Of a stretch of 64,000 nt of DNA, positions 55,512 to 64,000 are shown piece by piece (position 1 is the first letter of the stretch; each line of letters starts with the position of its first letter). The translations under genes were made by a program, and so were the position numbers. This stretch comes from Streptococcus oralis. Its GTDB lineage: Bacteria; Bacillota; Bacilli; Lactobacillales; Streptococcaceae. The notes below the pieces were generated by a model that had not been told where the DNA came from, did no database searches, and saw nothing but the letters and a program-made list of their open reading frames with translations. The stretch covers positions 1,452,001 to 1,516,000 of the forward strand of contig NZ_CP094226.1 of the NCBI RefSeq assembly GCF_022749195.1. Direction: 5' to 3'.

Positions 55512-56879
55512 CTATTCTTTTTCTTGGTATTTTGGCAAGAAAGTTTCCATCAAGAAGGAAGTATCGTAGTCACCAGCGATAACTCTGCGGTCTGAAATCA
55601 GATCCAACTGGAAGTCTGCATTGGTTTGCACTCCTTCAATATCAAGTTCATAAAGTGCCCGTTGCATCTTCATAAGAGCATCAAAACGATTCTCCCCATG
55701 AACAATGATTTTGGCAATCATACTATCATAGTAAGGGGGAATGGTATAACCTGGATAAACTGCTGAGTCCACGCGCAAGCCAACTCCACCACTTGGTAGA
55801 TAGAGATTGGTAATTTTACCTGGGCTTGGGGCAAAGTTAAATGCTGGATTTTCTGCATTGATCCGGCACTCGATAGCATGACCTTGTAGGACAATATCTT
55901 CTTGTTTGAAAGGTAAAGGTTGCCCGGCTGCAATGCGAATCTGTTCCTTCACGATATCAACACCTGAAACAAACTCTGTGACTGGGTGTTCAACTTGCAC
56001 ACGAGTATTCATTTCCATGAAGTAGAAATTGCCACTCGCTTCATCGAGAAGAAATTCAATCGTCCCTGCATTTTCATAACCTACAGACTCTGCTGCACGA
56101 ACGGCTGCAGCACCAATTTCATGACGAAGGGTTTTGCCAATTGCAATGGATGGGCTTTCTTCTAAGACCTTTTGGTTATTCCGTTGGAGTGAACAGTCCC
56201 GTTCACCAAGATGGACAACATGACCCTCTTGATCCGCAAGAATCTGAACTTCGATATGACGAGCTGGATAAATCACACGCTCAAGATACATAGCGCCATT
56301 TCCAAAATTGGCCTTGGCTTCACTGGATGCTGTCTCAAAGGCTGCCACCAAGTCTTCTGCCTTTTCAACCTTACGAATCCCTTTTCCACCACCACCAGCG
56401 GATGCCTTAAGCATGACTGGATAGCCAATTTTTTCTGCAACTGCAAGCGCCTCTTCAGCCGTGTGAACTTCACCATCAGATCCTGGGATAACTGGAACTC
56501 CAGCCTTGATCATTTGCTCACGTGCATTGATCTTATCTCCCATGGTGTCCATCACAGCACCAGAAGGACCGATGAACTTAATTCCCACTTCATCACACAT
56601 CGTGGCAAACTTGGAGTTTTCGCTAAGAAAACCAAAACCTGGGTGGATGGCTTCTACTTCTGTCAATACTGCAGCAGATAAAATAGCGTTGATATTGAGA
56701 TAAGATTCTGTCGCCTTACCAGGTCCGATACAGATAGCTTCATCTGCTAGGAGTGTGTGAAGAGCTTCCTTATCAGCAGTTGAATAGACTGCTACGGTCG
56801 CAATGCCCAATTCACGCGCAGCTCGAATAATGCGAACCGCAATCTCACCACGGTTGGCAATCAAAATTTTACGAAACAT
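55512..56879 (-). CDS. accC: acetyl-CoA carboxylase biotin carboxylase
   Basis: Carboxylates biotin on AccB using ATP and bicarbonate. The 455-residue enzyme has the N-terminal KILIANRGEIAVRIIRA, the glycine-rich ATP-binding LKASAGGGGKGIRKV, and the catalytic EMNTRVQVEHPVTE. It follows fabZ by 11 bases. Confidence 0.96.
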   Translation of the reverse strand: MFRKILIANRGEIAVRIIRAARELGIATVAVYSTADKEALHTLLADEAICIGPGKATESYLNINAILSAAVLTEVEAIHPGFGFLSENSKFATMCDEVGIKFIGPSGAVMDTMGDKINAREQMIKAGVPVIPGSDGEVHTAEEALAVAEKIGYPVMLKASAGGGGKGIRKVEKAEDLVAAFETASSEAKANFGNGAMYLERVIYPARHIEVQILADQEGHVVHLGERDCSLQRNNQKVLEESPSIAIGKTLRHEIGAAAVRAAESVGYENAGTIEFLLDEASGNFYFMEMNTRVQVEHPVTEFVSGVDIVKEQIRIAAGQPLPFKQEDIVLQGHAIECRINAENPAFNFAPSPGKITNLYLPSGGVGLRVDSAVYPGYTIPPYYDSMIAKIIVHGENRFDALMKMQRALYELDIEGVQTNADFQLDLISDRRVIAGDYDTSFLMETFLPKYQEKE

Positions 56880-56890
56880 GGAGAACCTCC

Positions 56891-57313
56891 TTAGTTTCCA
56901 ATTGCAAAGGTAAGAGTACCACTCGCTGCAAGCTTACCATCTACTTCAGCCTTTGCTTCAACCACAGCAATCGTACCACGACGTTTAACAAAAGTAGCCG
57001 TCATGACCAATTGATCACCTGGTACAACTTGCTTCTTGAACTTAACCTTGTCCATGCCAGCGTAAAAGACCAGCTTCCCTTTGTTTTCAGGCTTAGACAA
57101 TTCCAAGACACCCGCAGTCTGTGCCAAGGCTTCCATAATCAGAACACCAGGCATAACTGGGTATTGAGGAAAATGACCATTGAAGAAAGGTTCGTTGATG
57201 GTCACATTTTTAATGGCAACAATGGTATCCTCGCTCACTTCCAAGACACGATCCACTAGGAGCATGGGGTAGCGATGGGGTAGAGCTTCTTTGATTCCTT
57301 GAATATCGATCAT
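56891..57313 (-). CDS. fabZ: 3-hydroxyacyl-ACP dehydratase FabZ
   Basis: Dehydrates 3-hydroxyacyl-ACP during elongation. The 140-residue hot-dog protein has the catalytic His in [13 protein letters not shown] and [15 protein letters not shown] (His and the central helix), and [15 protein letters not shown]. It overlaps the end of accB by four bases. Streptococci lack FabA; FabM supplies the cis double bond instead. Confidence 0.96.
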   Translation of the reverse strand: MIDIQGIKEALPHRYPMLLVDRVLEVSEDTIVAIKNVTINEPFFNGHFPQYPVMPGVLIMEALAQTAGVLELSKPENKGKLVFYAGMDKVKFKKQVVPGDQLVMTATFVKRRGTIAVVEAKAEVDGKLAASGTLTFAIGN

Positions 57314-57792
57314 TTGATACGTACCAATCCTTTACCGAACTCAACCATTTCTTCATTTGAAACGAGAATTTCTGTCACCACACCATCCTTAGGTGCAGGA
57401 ATTTCATTCATGACCTTCATGGCTTCGATGATCACCAAAGTCTGACCTTTTTTAACACTGTCTCCAACTGTGACAAAGGCAGGTTTATCTGGTCCAGCAG
57501 CCAAGTAAGCCACCCCTACAAGTGGACTCTCAACGACATCACCCTCTGGAGCAACTTGAGCTGGTGCTGGTGCTTCTTCCACTGCACTCTCAACTGGAGT
57601 TGAAGGGGCAGAAACCACCGGACTTGCAACTACTGCAGTTGGCACTGGAGCAACTTGAGCTGGTGCTTCAGAAACCATTCTTGCTTCATTCTTACTGAAC
57701 TGCAATTCGTCCGTTCCGTTTTTATAAGAAAATTCTCTCAAACTTGATTGGTCAAACTGAGCCATCAAGTCCTTGATTTCATTTAAATTCAT
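57310..57792 (-). CDS. accB: biotin carboxyl carrier protein
   Basis: The 160-residue biotin carrier of acetyl-CoA carboxylase. The N-terminal helical part is followed by a Pro/Ala/Val-rich linker (about 45-85) and the biotinyl domain with the biotinylated Lys in [12 protein letters not shown]. It lies between fabF and fabZ. Confidence 0.96.
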   Translation of the reverse strand: MNLNEIKDLMAQFDQSSLREFSYKNGTDELQFSKNEARMVSEAPAQVAPVPTAVVASPVVSAPSTPVESAVEEAPAPAQVAPEGDVVESPLVGVAYLAAGPDKPAFVTVGDSVKKGQTLVIIEAMKVMNEIPAPKDGVVTEILVSNEEMVEFGKGLVRIK

Positions 57793-57794
57793 AA

Positions 57795-59030
57795 TTATTT
57801 ATTCTCCCAACGTTTGAAAGCAAGAACCGCATTGTGTCCACCAAAACCAAAAGTGTTTGAAATTGCATAAGGGATTTCTTGCTCCAAGCCTTGTCCATAA
57901 ACGACATTCGCTTCGATATAGTCTGACAACTCACTTGTTCCAGCTGTCATTGGTACATAGTTATGACGCATGGCTTCGATGGTAGCGATGGCTTCTACTG
58001 CTCCTGCAGCACCAAGTAAGTGTCCTGTAAAGGACTTGGTTGAAGATACAGGTACTTCTTTACCAAGGACAGCTACGATCGCACCACTTTCTCCTTTTTC
58101 ATTAGCAGGAGTTGAAGTTCCGTGGGCATTGACGTAAGCCACTTGCTCTGGAGAAATTTCTGCTTCTTCCAAAGCCAACTTCATAGCCTTAATTGCACCT
58201 TGACCCTCTGGATGAGGTGAAGTCATATGGTAAGCATCACAGGTATTTCCATAACCAACTACTTCAGCCAAGATAGTTGCACCACGTTTTTCAGCATGTT
58301 CAAGGCTTTCAAGAACCAACATCCCTGAACCTTCTCCCATCACAAAACCATTACGGTCTTTGTCAAATGGGATAGAAGCACGAGTTGGATCCTCCGTAGT
58401 TGATAGGGCAGTCAATGCTTGGAAACCAGCGATGGCAAAAGGAGTGATAGATGATTCTGATCCACCAACTAACATGACATCTTGGAAACCAAACTTGATA
58501 GAGCGGAAGGCATCCCCAATGGCATCGTTTGATGAGGCACAGGCTGTATTGATTGATTTACAGATACCGTTTGCTCCGAAACGCATGGCAACATTTCCTG
58601 AAGCCATATTTGGCAAGGCTTTTGGAAGTGTCATTGGTTTAACGCGCTTTGGACCTTTTTCATGAAGACGGATAACCTGATCTTCGATTTCTTTAATTCC
58701 TCCAATACCAGAAGCCACGATGACACCAAAGCGATCTTTATCAATTGCTTCTACATCAAGATTTGCATTTGTCACCGCTTCTTGAGCCGCATACAAGGCA
58801 TACAAAGAATAGTTGTCAAAACGGTTGGTATCTTTTTTGACAAAGTATTTATCAAATGGGAAATCTTGAACTTCTGCCGCATTGTGCACAGCAAATTCGC
58901 TGTGGTCAAACTTAGTGATTTCTCCAATTCCAATCTTCCCAGTTTGCAAATTGTTCCAAAATTCTTCTGGAGTATTTCCGATAGGAGAGGTCAATCCGTA
59001 ACCTGTTACTACAACTCGATTTAGTTTCAT
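57795..59030 (-). CDS. fabF: 3-oxoacyl-ACP synthase II
   Basis: Elongates acyl-ACP with malonyl-ACP. The 411-residue enzyme begins RVVVTGYGLTSPIGN. It has the catalytic Cys in INTACASSNDAIGDAF, His in YVNAHGTSTPANEK and His in STKSFTGHLLGAAG. It follows fabG by 29 bases. Confidence 0.96.
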   Translation of the reverse strand: MKLNRVVVTGYGLTSPIGNTPEEFWNNLQTGKIGIGEITKFDHSEFAVHNAAEVQDFPFDKYFVKKDTNRFDNYSLYALYAAQEAVTNANLDVEAIDKDRFGVIVASGIGGIKEIEDQVIRLHEKGPKRVKPMTLPKALPNMASGNVAMRFGANGICKSINTACASSNDAIGDAFRSIKFGFQDVMLVGGSESSITPFAIAGFQALTALSTTEDPTRASIPFDKDRNGFVMGEGSGMLVLESLEHAEKRGATILAEVVGYGNTCDAYHMTSPHPEGQGAIKAMKLALEEAEISPEQVAYVNAHGTSTPANEKGESGAIVAVLGKEVPVSSTKSFTGHLLGAAGAVEAIATIEAMRHNYVPMTAGTSELSDYIEANVVYGQGLEQEIPYAISNTFGFGGHNAVLAFKRWENK

Positions 59031-59059
59031 CTGTCTTACCTATATCTTTCCTTATTTTT

Positions 59060-59791
59060 TTACATGCTAAGTCCGCCATCAACAGCGAGAACTTGTCCAG
59101 TCAAATAATCCTGTCCAGCCAGGAACACTGTAGCATCTGCGATATGTTCTGCTTGTCCAAAATGTTTCATTGGGATTTGGGCCAATGTCGCTTCCTTGAC
59201 CTTATCAGACAAAACAGCAGTCATATCTGACTCAATCATCCCTGGTGCAAGAGCATTTACACGCACATTGCGATTGGCAACCTCACGCGCTACTGATTTG
59301 GTAAAACCAATCAAACCAGCTTTGGAAGCCGCATAGTTGGCTTGTCCGATATTTCCCATCAAACCGACCACACTCGACATATTGATGATCGCACCTTCAC
59401 GTGCCTTGATCATCTGTTTCAAGACTGCTTGCGTCATGTTGAAGGCACCTGTCAAGTTAATCTTAATCACTTTTTCAAAGTCTTCTTCGGTCATCTTGAG
59501 CATAAGCGTATCTTGAGTGATTCCAGCATTGTTGACCAAGACATCAACAGAACCGAGTTCTGTAATCGCTTGATCTACCATACGCTTGGCATCTGCAAAG
59601 TCTGAAACATCACCTGAAATCGGTACTACTTTGACACCATAGTTTGAAAACTCAGCCAGCAATTCTTCTGAGATTGCTCCTCGACTATTCAAAACTACAT
59701 TAGCGCCTAGTTGGGCAAATTTGTGAGCAATGGCAAGTCCGATACCACGACTTGAACCTGTTACAAAGACATTTTTATTTGTAAGTTGCAT
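59060..59791 (-). CDS. fabG: 3-oxoacyl-ACP reductase
   Basis: NADPH-dependent reductase of the fatty acid cycle. The 243-residue SDR protein has FVTGSSRGIGLAIAHKF (cofactor), NNAGIT, the Ser-Tyr-Lys triad in NMSSVVG and YAASKAGLIGFTKS, and LTGQVLAVDGGLSM at the end. Confidence 0.96.
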   Translation of the reverse strand: MQLTNKNVFVTGSSRGIGLAIAHKFAQLGANVVLNSRGAISEELLAEFSNYGVKVVPISGDVSDFADAKRMVDQAITELGSVDVLVNNAGITQDTLMLKMTEEDFEKVIKINLTGAFNMTQAVLKQMIKAREGAIINMSSVVGLMGNIGQANYAASKAGLIGFTKSVAREVANRNVRVNALAPGMIESDMTAVLSDKVKEATLAQIPMKHFGQAEHIADATVFLAGQDYLTGQVLAVDGGLSM

Positions 59792-59836
59792 TCTATCTCT
59801 CCTGTTTCCTGTTGTATTTTGTGGGAGAAGGGATCA

Positions 59837-60757
59837 TTAGTTTCCTAACAAAGCATCCAAGCTTGCTTGGTCTTCAACGTTAGCTAGCTTAGCTGTTTTA
59901 TCGATTTTTTTGACAAAGCCTGATAGGACCTTACCAGGACCAATTTCAATAAAGTTGGTTACCCCAGCATCCTGCATCACAGCAATACTTTCATAAAAAC
60001 GAACAGGTTCTTTGACCTGACGCGTTAAAAGCTCTTGGATTCGATCTTTTTCCATAACAGCAGCTTCCGTATTGCCGACTAGTGGGCAAGTAAAGTCAGA
60101 GAAACTCACTCCCTCAAGAGCTCCAGCTAGTTGCTGACTGGCTGGCTCAAGAAGGGCTGTATGGAAAGGACCAGATACATTTAAAGGAATCAATCGTTTT
60201 GCTCCTGCTTCCTGCAAGAGTTCAACTGCGTGGTCAACCGCAGCCACCTCACCACCGATAACGATTTGGCTTGGGGTGTTGTAGTTAGCTGGAGTCACTA
60301 CTCCAATTTTAGAGGCTGTTTCACAAGCTTCCTCAATTACTTCAACTGGAGTATTAAGGACCGCAACCATCTTTCCAGAGCCTGCAGGTGCAGATTCTTC
60401 CATATAAGCACCACGCTTAGCAACCAAGGCAACTGCATCCTCAAAGTCCAAGGCACCACTTGCTACAAGAGCAGAATATTCCCCAAGAGACAATCCTGCT
60501 ACCATATCTGGCTGATAACCCTTTTCTTTCAATAGTCGGTAAATAGCAACCGAAGTCGCTAAAATTGCTGGTTGCGTATAGCGAGTCTGGTTTAACTTGG
60601 TTTCTTCCTTATCAATCAAGTCACGAAGGTCATAACCCAAAACCTGACTGGCTTGGTCAATTGTTTCCTTGACGATAGGATAGCGATCATAGAGATCACG
60701 CCCCATTCCTAGATACTGAGCACCTTGACCTGCAAATAGAAAGGCTGTTTTAGTCAT
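59837..60757 (-). CDS. fabD: malonyl-CoA:ACP transacylase
   Basis: Loads malonyl units on ACP. The 306-residue enzyme has FLFAGQGAQYLGMG and the nucleophile Ser in GLSLGEYSALVASG, with the His in GPFHTALL. Its start overlaps the end of fabK by eight bases. Confidence 0.96.
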   Translation of the reverse strand: MTKTAFLFAGQGAQYLGMGRDLYDRYPIVKETIDQASQVLGYDLRDLIDKEETKLNQTRYTQPAILATSVAIYRLLKEKGYQPDMVAGLSLGEYSALVASGALDFEDAVALVAKRGAYMEESAPAGSGKMVAVLNTPVEVIEEACETASKIGVVTPANYNTPSQIVIGGEVAAVDHAVELLQEAGAKRLIPLNVSGPFHTALLEPASQQLAGALEGVSFSDFTCPLVGNTEAAVMEKDRIQELLTRQVKEPVRFYESIAVMQDAGVTNFIEIGPGKVLSGFVKKIDKTAKLANVEDQASLDALLGN

Positions 60758-61724
60758 TTCTTACAACTCCTGCCCAACGAGAGGCTTCTTCTTGAATTTT
60801 TTTGGCTGCGCCATAGTATAGATCTTTTAGGATTTCTTCGACAGTTTCCTCTTTAGAAACCAAACCAGCGATCTGACCTGCCATGACAGATCCACCTTCT
60901 ACATCTCCATGAACAACGGCTTTAGCAAGAGCACCAGCCCCCATTTGTTCAAAGATTTCTAAATCTGGATTTTCTTGTTTAAAGGCATCTTTTTCAGCCT
61001 GCTCAAAGTCACGTGTCAATTGGTTTTTAATGGCACGAACAGCATGTCCAAAGTGTTGAGCTGAAATAGTCGTATCAATATCACGCGCTTTTAAGATTTT
61101 TTCCTTGTATTTTGGATGGGCGTTAGATTCCTTAGCTACTACGAAACGCGTACCAACTTGAACGGCCTCAGCACCAAGCATAAAGCCTGCAGCGACACCT
61201 TCACCGTCCGCAATTCCTCCAGCTGCGATAACTGGAATTGAAACAGCTGCAGCAACTTGGCGAACCAAGGTCATCGTCGTCAATTTACCAATATGCCCAC
61301 CGGCTTCCATTCCCTCTGCAATAACCGCATCTGCACCAATTTTTTCCATGCGTTTTGCCAAAGCAACACTTGGAACAACGGGAATAACTGTAATTCCTGC
61401 ATCATGGAAACGAGTCATGTATTTACTTGGATTTCCTGCACCAGTTGTAACAACCTTGACCCCTTCTTCAATCACGAGATCAACGATGTCTTCTACAAAA
61501 GGTGACAAGAGCATGATGTTGACACCAAAAGGTTTGTCCGTAAGTGATTTGATTTTATCGATATTAGCCTTTACGACCTCTTTAGGTGCATTCCCACCAC
61601 CGATAATCCCTAGACCACCAGCTTTTGATACTGCACCAGCCAAGTCACCATCTGCAACCCAGGCCATTCCTCCTTGAAAAATAGGATAATCAATGTTCAA
61701 TAATTCTGTAATACGTGTTTTCAT
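60750..61724 (-). CDS. fabK: FMN-dependent enoyl-ACP reductase FabK
   Basis: The last step of each elongation cycle. Streptococci use this flavoprotein rather than FabI, which makes them insensitive to triclosan. The 324-residue TIM-barrel protein has YPIFQGGMAWVADGDLAGAV, GVNIMLLSPF, EGMEAGGHIG and IPVIAAGGIADGEGVAAGFM. Its own promoter and FabT operator lie upstream, so it can be expressed apart from acpP. Confidence 0.96.
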   Translation of the reverse strand: MKTRITELLNIDYPIFQGGMAWVADGDLAGAVSKAGGLGIIGGGNAPKEVVKANIDKIKSLTDKPFGVNIMLLSPFVEDIVDLVIEEGVKVVTTGAGNPSKYMTRFHDAGITVIPVVPSVALAKRMEKIGADAVIAEGMEAGGHIGKLTTMTLVRQVAAAVSIPVIAAGGIADGEGVAAGFMLGAEAVQVGTRFVVAKESNAHPKYKEKILKARDIDTTISAQHFGHAVRAIKNQLTRDFEQAEKDAFKQENPDLEIFEQMGAGALAKAVVHGDVEGGSVMAGQIAGLVSKEETVEEILKDLYYGAAKKIQEEASRWAGVVRND

Positions 61725-61771
61725 AGTGCCTCCATCATTCCTTGCTTACGTAATAGTTCGATGAGTTTATC

Positions 61772-61800
61772 ATTTGAGTTTCAAACTATTACCTAAACAA
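61772..61800 (-). promoter_or_regulatory. fabK promoter with FabT-type operator
   Basis: On the minus strand, TTGTTT (61800-61795), 17 bases, TCAAAT (61777-61772). The dyad TTTGA-GTT-TCAAA (61773-61785) overlaps the -10 and matches the FabT operator pattern. An outer inverted repeat TAATAGTT/AACTATTA (61751-61758, 61784-61791) encloses it. Confidence 0.6.
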
Positions 61801-61803
61801 GAG

Positions 61804-61824
61804 GGAGTGGGTTTCCCCTACTCC
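61804..61824 (-). terminator. hairpin between acpP and fabK
   Basis: An eight-pair stem (61804-61811, 61816-61824, one bulge) with loop TTTC. It is followed on the minus strand by CTCTTGTTT rather than a clean T run, so it may only attenuate readthrough from acpP. Confidence 0.55.
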
Positions 61825-61841
61825 TTCTAGTAATATGTTAA

Positions 61842-62066
61842 TTATTTTGTTTGCTCTTCAACGTAGGCAACCAAGTCACCAACTGTTTTCAAGTTATCTT
61901 CTGCTTCGATTTGGATATCGAAAGCATCTTCGATTTCAGAGATTACTTGGAACAAGTCCAATGAATCTGCATCCAAATCATCAAAAGTAGATTCAAGTGT
62001 TACTTCTGATGCGTCTTTCCCAAGTTCTTCAACGATAATTTCTTGTACTTTTTCAAATACTGCCAT
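61842..62066 (-). CDS. acpP: acyl carrier protein
   Basis: The 74-residue carrier of growing acyl chains. The phosphopantetheine Ser lies in [11 protein letters not shown] (DSL motif), within the usual four-helix acidic fold. It stands between fabH and fabK with larger gaps on both sides, suggesting separate dosage control. Confidence 0.96.
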   Translation of the reverse strand: MAVFEKVQEIIVEELGKDASEVTLESTFDDLDADSLDLFQVISEIEDAFDIQIEAEDNLKTVGDLVAYVEEQTK

Positions 62067-62123
62067 GATAGGACTCCTTTAAAATATAAAAAATTTATAA
62101 CTATGTGTTTACCACATGATTAC

Positions 62124-63098
62124 CTAGATTGTAAGAATGAGTGTGCCCCATGTCAAACCTCCACCGAAGCCTGATAGGAGAATCGTCTGGCTACCATCTA
62201 AACGAATCATGCCATTCTCCACACACTCTGAGAGCAAAATCGGGATACTTGCTGCACTGGTATTTCCATACTCCATCATATTGGCAGGAAGTTTGTCTCG
62301 GTCTACGCCAATCTTCTTAGCCATCTTATCCAAAATGCGGATATTTGCCTGATGAAGCAAGAGATAATCCAATTCCGATGCTGCGATTGGACCATTTTCA
62401 ATGGTTTCTTTGATTGATCTAGCAACATCACGATTTGCAAAATCAAAAACTGCTCGTCCATCCATCTTCAAAAAAGCAGGAACTGCTTCTTGATCTGAGA
62501 AAGGAGAAGCCAAAGCCGTTTGACCATAGGTCAAACACTCGCTCCGAGATCCATCTGTATAGAGACTTTCCACAAGGAAGTGACGTATTTCGCTCGCTTC
62601 CAAGAGAACCCCACCAGCACCATCCCCAAAGAGAACAGCTGTCGAACGATCTAACCAATCAACTGCCTTAGATAAGGTCTCAGCCCCGATAACAATCCCT
62701 TTTTTGAACTGTCCAGAACTTAAAAACTTTTCTGCAGTCGAGAGAGCGAATACAAAGCCACTGCAAGCTGCTGTCAAATCAAAGGCGAAAGCTCTATGCG
62801 CTCTGATATTTGCCTGAACTCGAGCTGCTGTGGAAGGCATCATCGAGTCTGGGGTAATCGTCGCTACAATGATAAAATCAATCTGATCCGCTGTTAAGCT
62901 CCCTTTAGCCAGCAAGCTCTTAGCAACTTCTGTTGCCAAGTCACTTGTAGACTCTGATTTTGAGATATGTCTCTGTTTAATTCCTGTCCGACTTGAAATC
63001 CACTCATCGCTTGTGTCCATGATTTGGGCTAAGTCATGATTAGTGACCACTTGCTCTGGAACATAATGAGCAACCTGGCTTATTTTTGCAAAAGCCAT
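62124..63098 (-). CDS. fabH: 3-oxoacyl-ACP synthase III
   Basis: Starts each chain from acetyl-CoA and malonyl-ACP. The 324-residue enzyme has the catalytic Cys in [13 protein letters not shown], the His in [14 protein letters not shown], and Asn in EYGNTSAAS. Its ATG overlaps the fabT stop by one base, so regulator and initiating enzyme are coupled. Confidence 0.96.
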   Translation of the reverse strand: MAFAKISQVAHYVPEQVVTNHDLAQIMDTSDEWISSRTGIKQRHISKSESTSDLATEVAKSLLAKGSLTADQIDFIIVATITPDSMMPSTAARVQANIRAHRAFAFDLTAACSGFVFALSTAEKFLSSGQFKKGIVIGAETLSKAVDWLDRSTAVLFGDGAGGVLLEASEIRHFLVESLYTDGSRSECLTYGQTALASPFSDQEAVPAFLKMDGRAVFDFANRDVARSIKETIENGPIAASELDYLLLHQANIRILDKMAKKIGVDRDKLPANMMEYGNTSAASIPILLSECVENGMIRLDGSQTILLSGFGGGLTWGTLILTI

Positions 63099-63532
63099 TA
63101 TTTCAAATCCTCCAAAAATTGATAAAGGTTCGTTAAGCCTCTGCCCATGACTTCTTTTTCCTCAGGGCTCATGCCATCGATGATTTTTTCGACCATAGCC
63201 TTGTGGAACCGTTTATGAAGACGGTGAACCAAACGACCTTGCTTTGTCAAATGCAGATAGACCACTCGACGGTCTTGGTCAGAACGAATACGCTCAATAT
63301 AACCTTTTCTCTCCAGGTTATTCAAACTCGTCGTCACTGTCCCAAGAGTTACCATCAGTTCTTTTGAAACCTTACTTGGCGTTGCCTCCGGGAACTTCCC
63401 AATCACATCGATCGTGTGCATTTCTTTGATGGAGATGTCTTTGAATCGACTACCTCGTAAGCTAACCTCCTCGATCACAAGGACATTGTTGAAAATAGAT
63501 GTTAGATAATCATTTACTTGTTGGTAGTCCAA
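63098..63532 (-). CDS. fabT: MarR-family fatty acid repressor FabT
   Basis: A 144-residue winged-helix regulator that represses the fab genes when bound to long-chain acyl-ACP. The DNA-binding part is [20 protein letters not shown] with the wing [14 protein letters not shown]. The start has GGAGG upstream. A promoter with an operator-like sequence lies just ahead, so it probably represses itself. Confidence 0.93.
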   Translation of the reverse strand: MDYQQVNDYLTSIFNNVLVIEEVSLRGSRFKDISIKEMHTIDVIGKFPEATPSKVSKELMVTLGTVTTSLNNLERKGYIERIRSDQDRRVVYLHLTKQGRLVHRLHKRFHKAMVEKIIDGMSPEEKEVMGRGLTNLYQFLEDLK

Positions 63533-63584
63533 ATCGTTTCCCTCCTTCTAAAAAACTTTCACAATCAAAGCATTTGATAAAAGA

Positions 63585-63613
63585 AGTATATCAAACTTCA
63601 AAAAATTGTGCAA
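63585..63613 (-). promoter_or_regulatory. fabT promoter with operator-like element
   Basis: On the minus strand, TTGCAC (63613-63608), exactly 17 bases, TATACT (63590-63585). TTTGAAGTTTGAT in the spacer resembles the FabT site with an imperfect second half. Confidence 0.65.
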
Positions 63614-63620
63614 GTATTTT

Positions 63621-64000
63621 TTACATTCCTGTAAATTTTGGTCTTCTTCTTTCAGAATGTGCTCGAACTCCTTCTTTAAAATCTTCAGTTAGAGATAACG
63701 ATTCTTGTAATTCCAATTCTAATTCGGCATAATTCTGCCAATCCTTAAATTGACTTTCCCAAACTAACTTTTTAATCGCTGCGTATGAGTTTGCTGAACC
63801 TCTTCTTAATTTTTTCAGAACTTGTTCTCTTGTTTTTTCTAATTTGTCAACTTCACAAACACGGTATACCACGCCCCATTCTAGCGCTTTTTCAGCAGTC
63901 AAGGCTTCACCTGTCATGGCAAGTTGTGCAGCCCGTGTTACCCCGATGCTACGACTCAAGAGATGAATACCTCCTGCATCAGGAGCCAAGCCAACCCCTA
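63621..64000 (-). CDS. fabM: trans-2,cis-3-decenoyl-ACP isomerase FabM (partial)
   Basis: The C-terminal 126 residues or so of an enoyl-CoA hydratase/isomerase-fold protein; the 5' end lies beyond the window. The visible part, from [17 protein letters not shown] through [19 protein letters not shown] to [17 protein letters not shown] and a basic end ([10 protein letters not shown]), fits streptococcal FabM. FabM diverts intermediates to unsaturated fatty acids. Its position just upstream of fabT is the conserved one. The ATG at 63989 is internal, not the start. Confidence 0.9.
   Translation of the reverse strand, partial: GVGLAPDAGGIHLLSRSIGVTRAAQLAMTGEALTAEKALEWGVVYRVCEVDKLEKTREQVLKKLRRGSANSYAAIKKLVWESQFKDWQNYAELELELQESLSLTEDFKEGVRAHSERRRPKFTGM

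Overview
The window is a low-GC Gram-positive chromosome segment from a mitis-group Streptococcus. The evidence is the gene content and close protein resemblance to pneumococcal and oral-streptococcal genes: the stkP/phpP cluster, mvaA/mvaS, the FabK/FabM-type fatty acid operon with fabT, and the divergent scr sucrose locus. I cannot name the species.

Region by region. (1) 0.1-5.6 kb: two small conserved genes (a pyrimidine-dimer glycosylase-like protein and a YbgA-like protein), an AT-rich AbiH-type phage-defence gene, a large SF2 helicase with predicted membrane segments, and a TVP38-type membrane protein. (2) 5.7-11.4 kb: sucrose use. scrK and scrA diverge from scrB and scrR, with ScrR/CcpA-like operators between them. 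(3) 11.4-33.7 kb: housekeeping genes, nearly all on the minus strand. These are mevalonate genes (mvaS-mvaA), a two-part threonine/serine exporter, the run rny / gmk-rpoZ-priA-fmt-rsmB-phpP-stkP, tmcAL, a methyltransferase, and yqeG-yqeH-yhbY-nadD-yqeK-rsfS, then corA and a short mscS. A pair of 94%-identical, strongly structured 112-bp repeats sits between rsfS and the methyltransferase. (4) 33.8-36.0 kb: sstT and an aromatic-acid-exporter-like gene, plus strand. (5) 36.1-41.9 kb: an accessory island of eight or nine small minus-strand genes. Most belong to, or look like, immunity families of polymorphic toxins (Tdi1/DUF1851, three YezG/DUF600 paralogues, SUFU). No full toxin is present, but small decayed ORFs lie directly upstream of two of the genes. 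(6) 42.4-51.8 kb: prfC, a YwaF-like gene, gatCAB, a secreted/membrane zinc-ribbon protein with an SPFH partner, efp, an Asp23-family gene and nusB. (7) 51.8-53.7 kb: a small cassette in which two paralogous CPBP membrane proteases, each with the same terminator, flank an ORF carrying a textbook double-glycine bacteriocin leader. (8) 53.8-64.0 kb: the type II fatty acid synthesis cluster fabM(partial)-fabT-fabH-acpP-fabK-fabD-fabG-fabF-accB-fabZ-accC-accD-accA, with FabT-type operators ahead of fabT and fabK.

The strongest candidates for something undescribed are the double-glycine peptide with its duplicated CPBP partners, the modular immunity-gene array with recurring promoters and ORF remnants, and the paired structured repeats at 27.9-28.25 kb. 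All function calls rest on reading the sequence and knowledge of the families; no searches were run.
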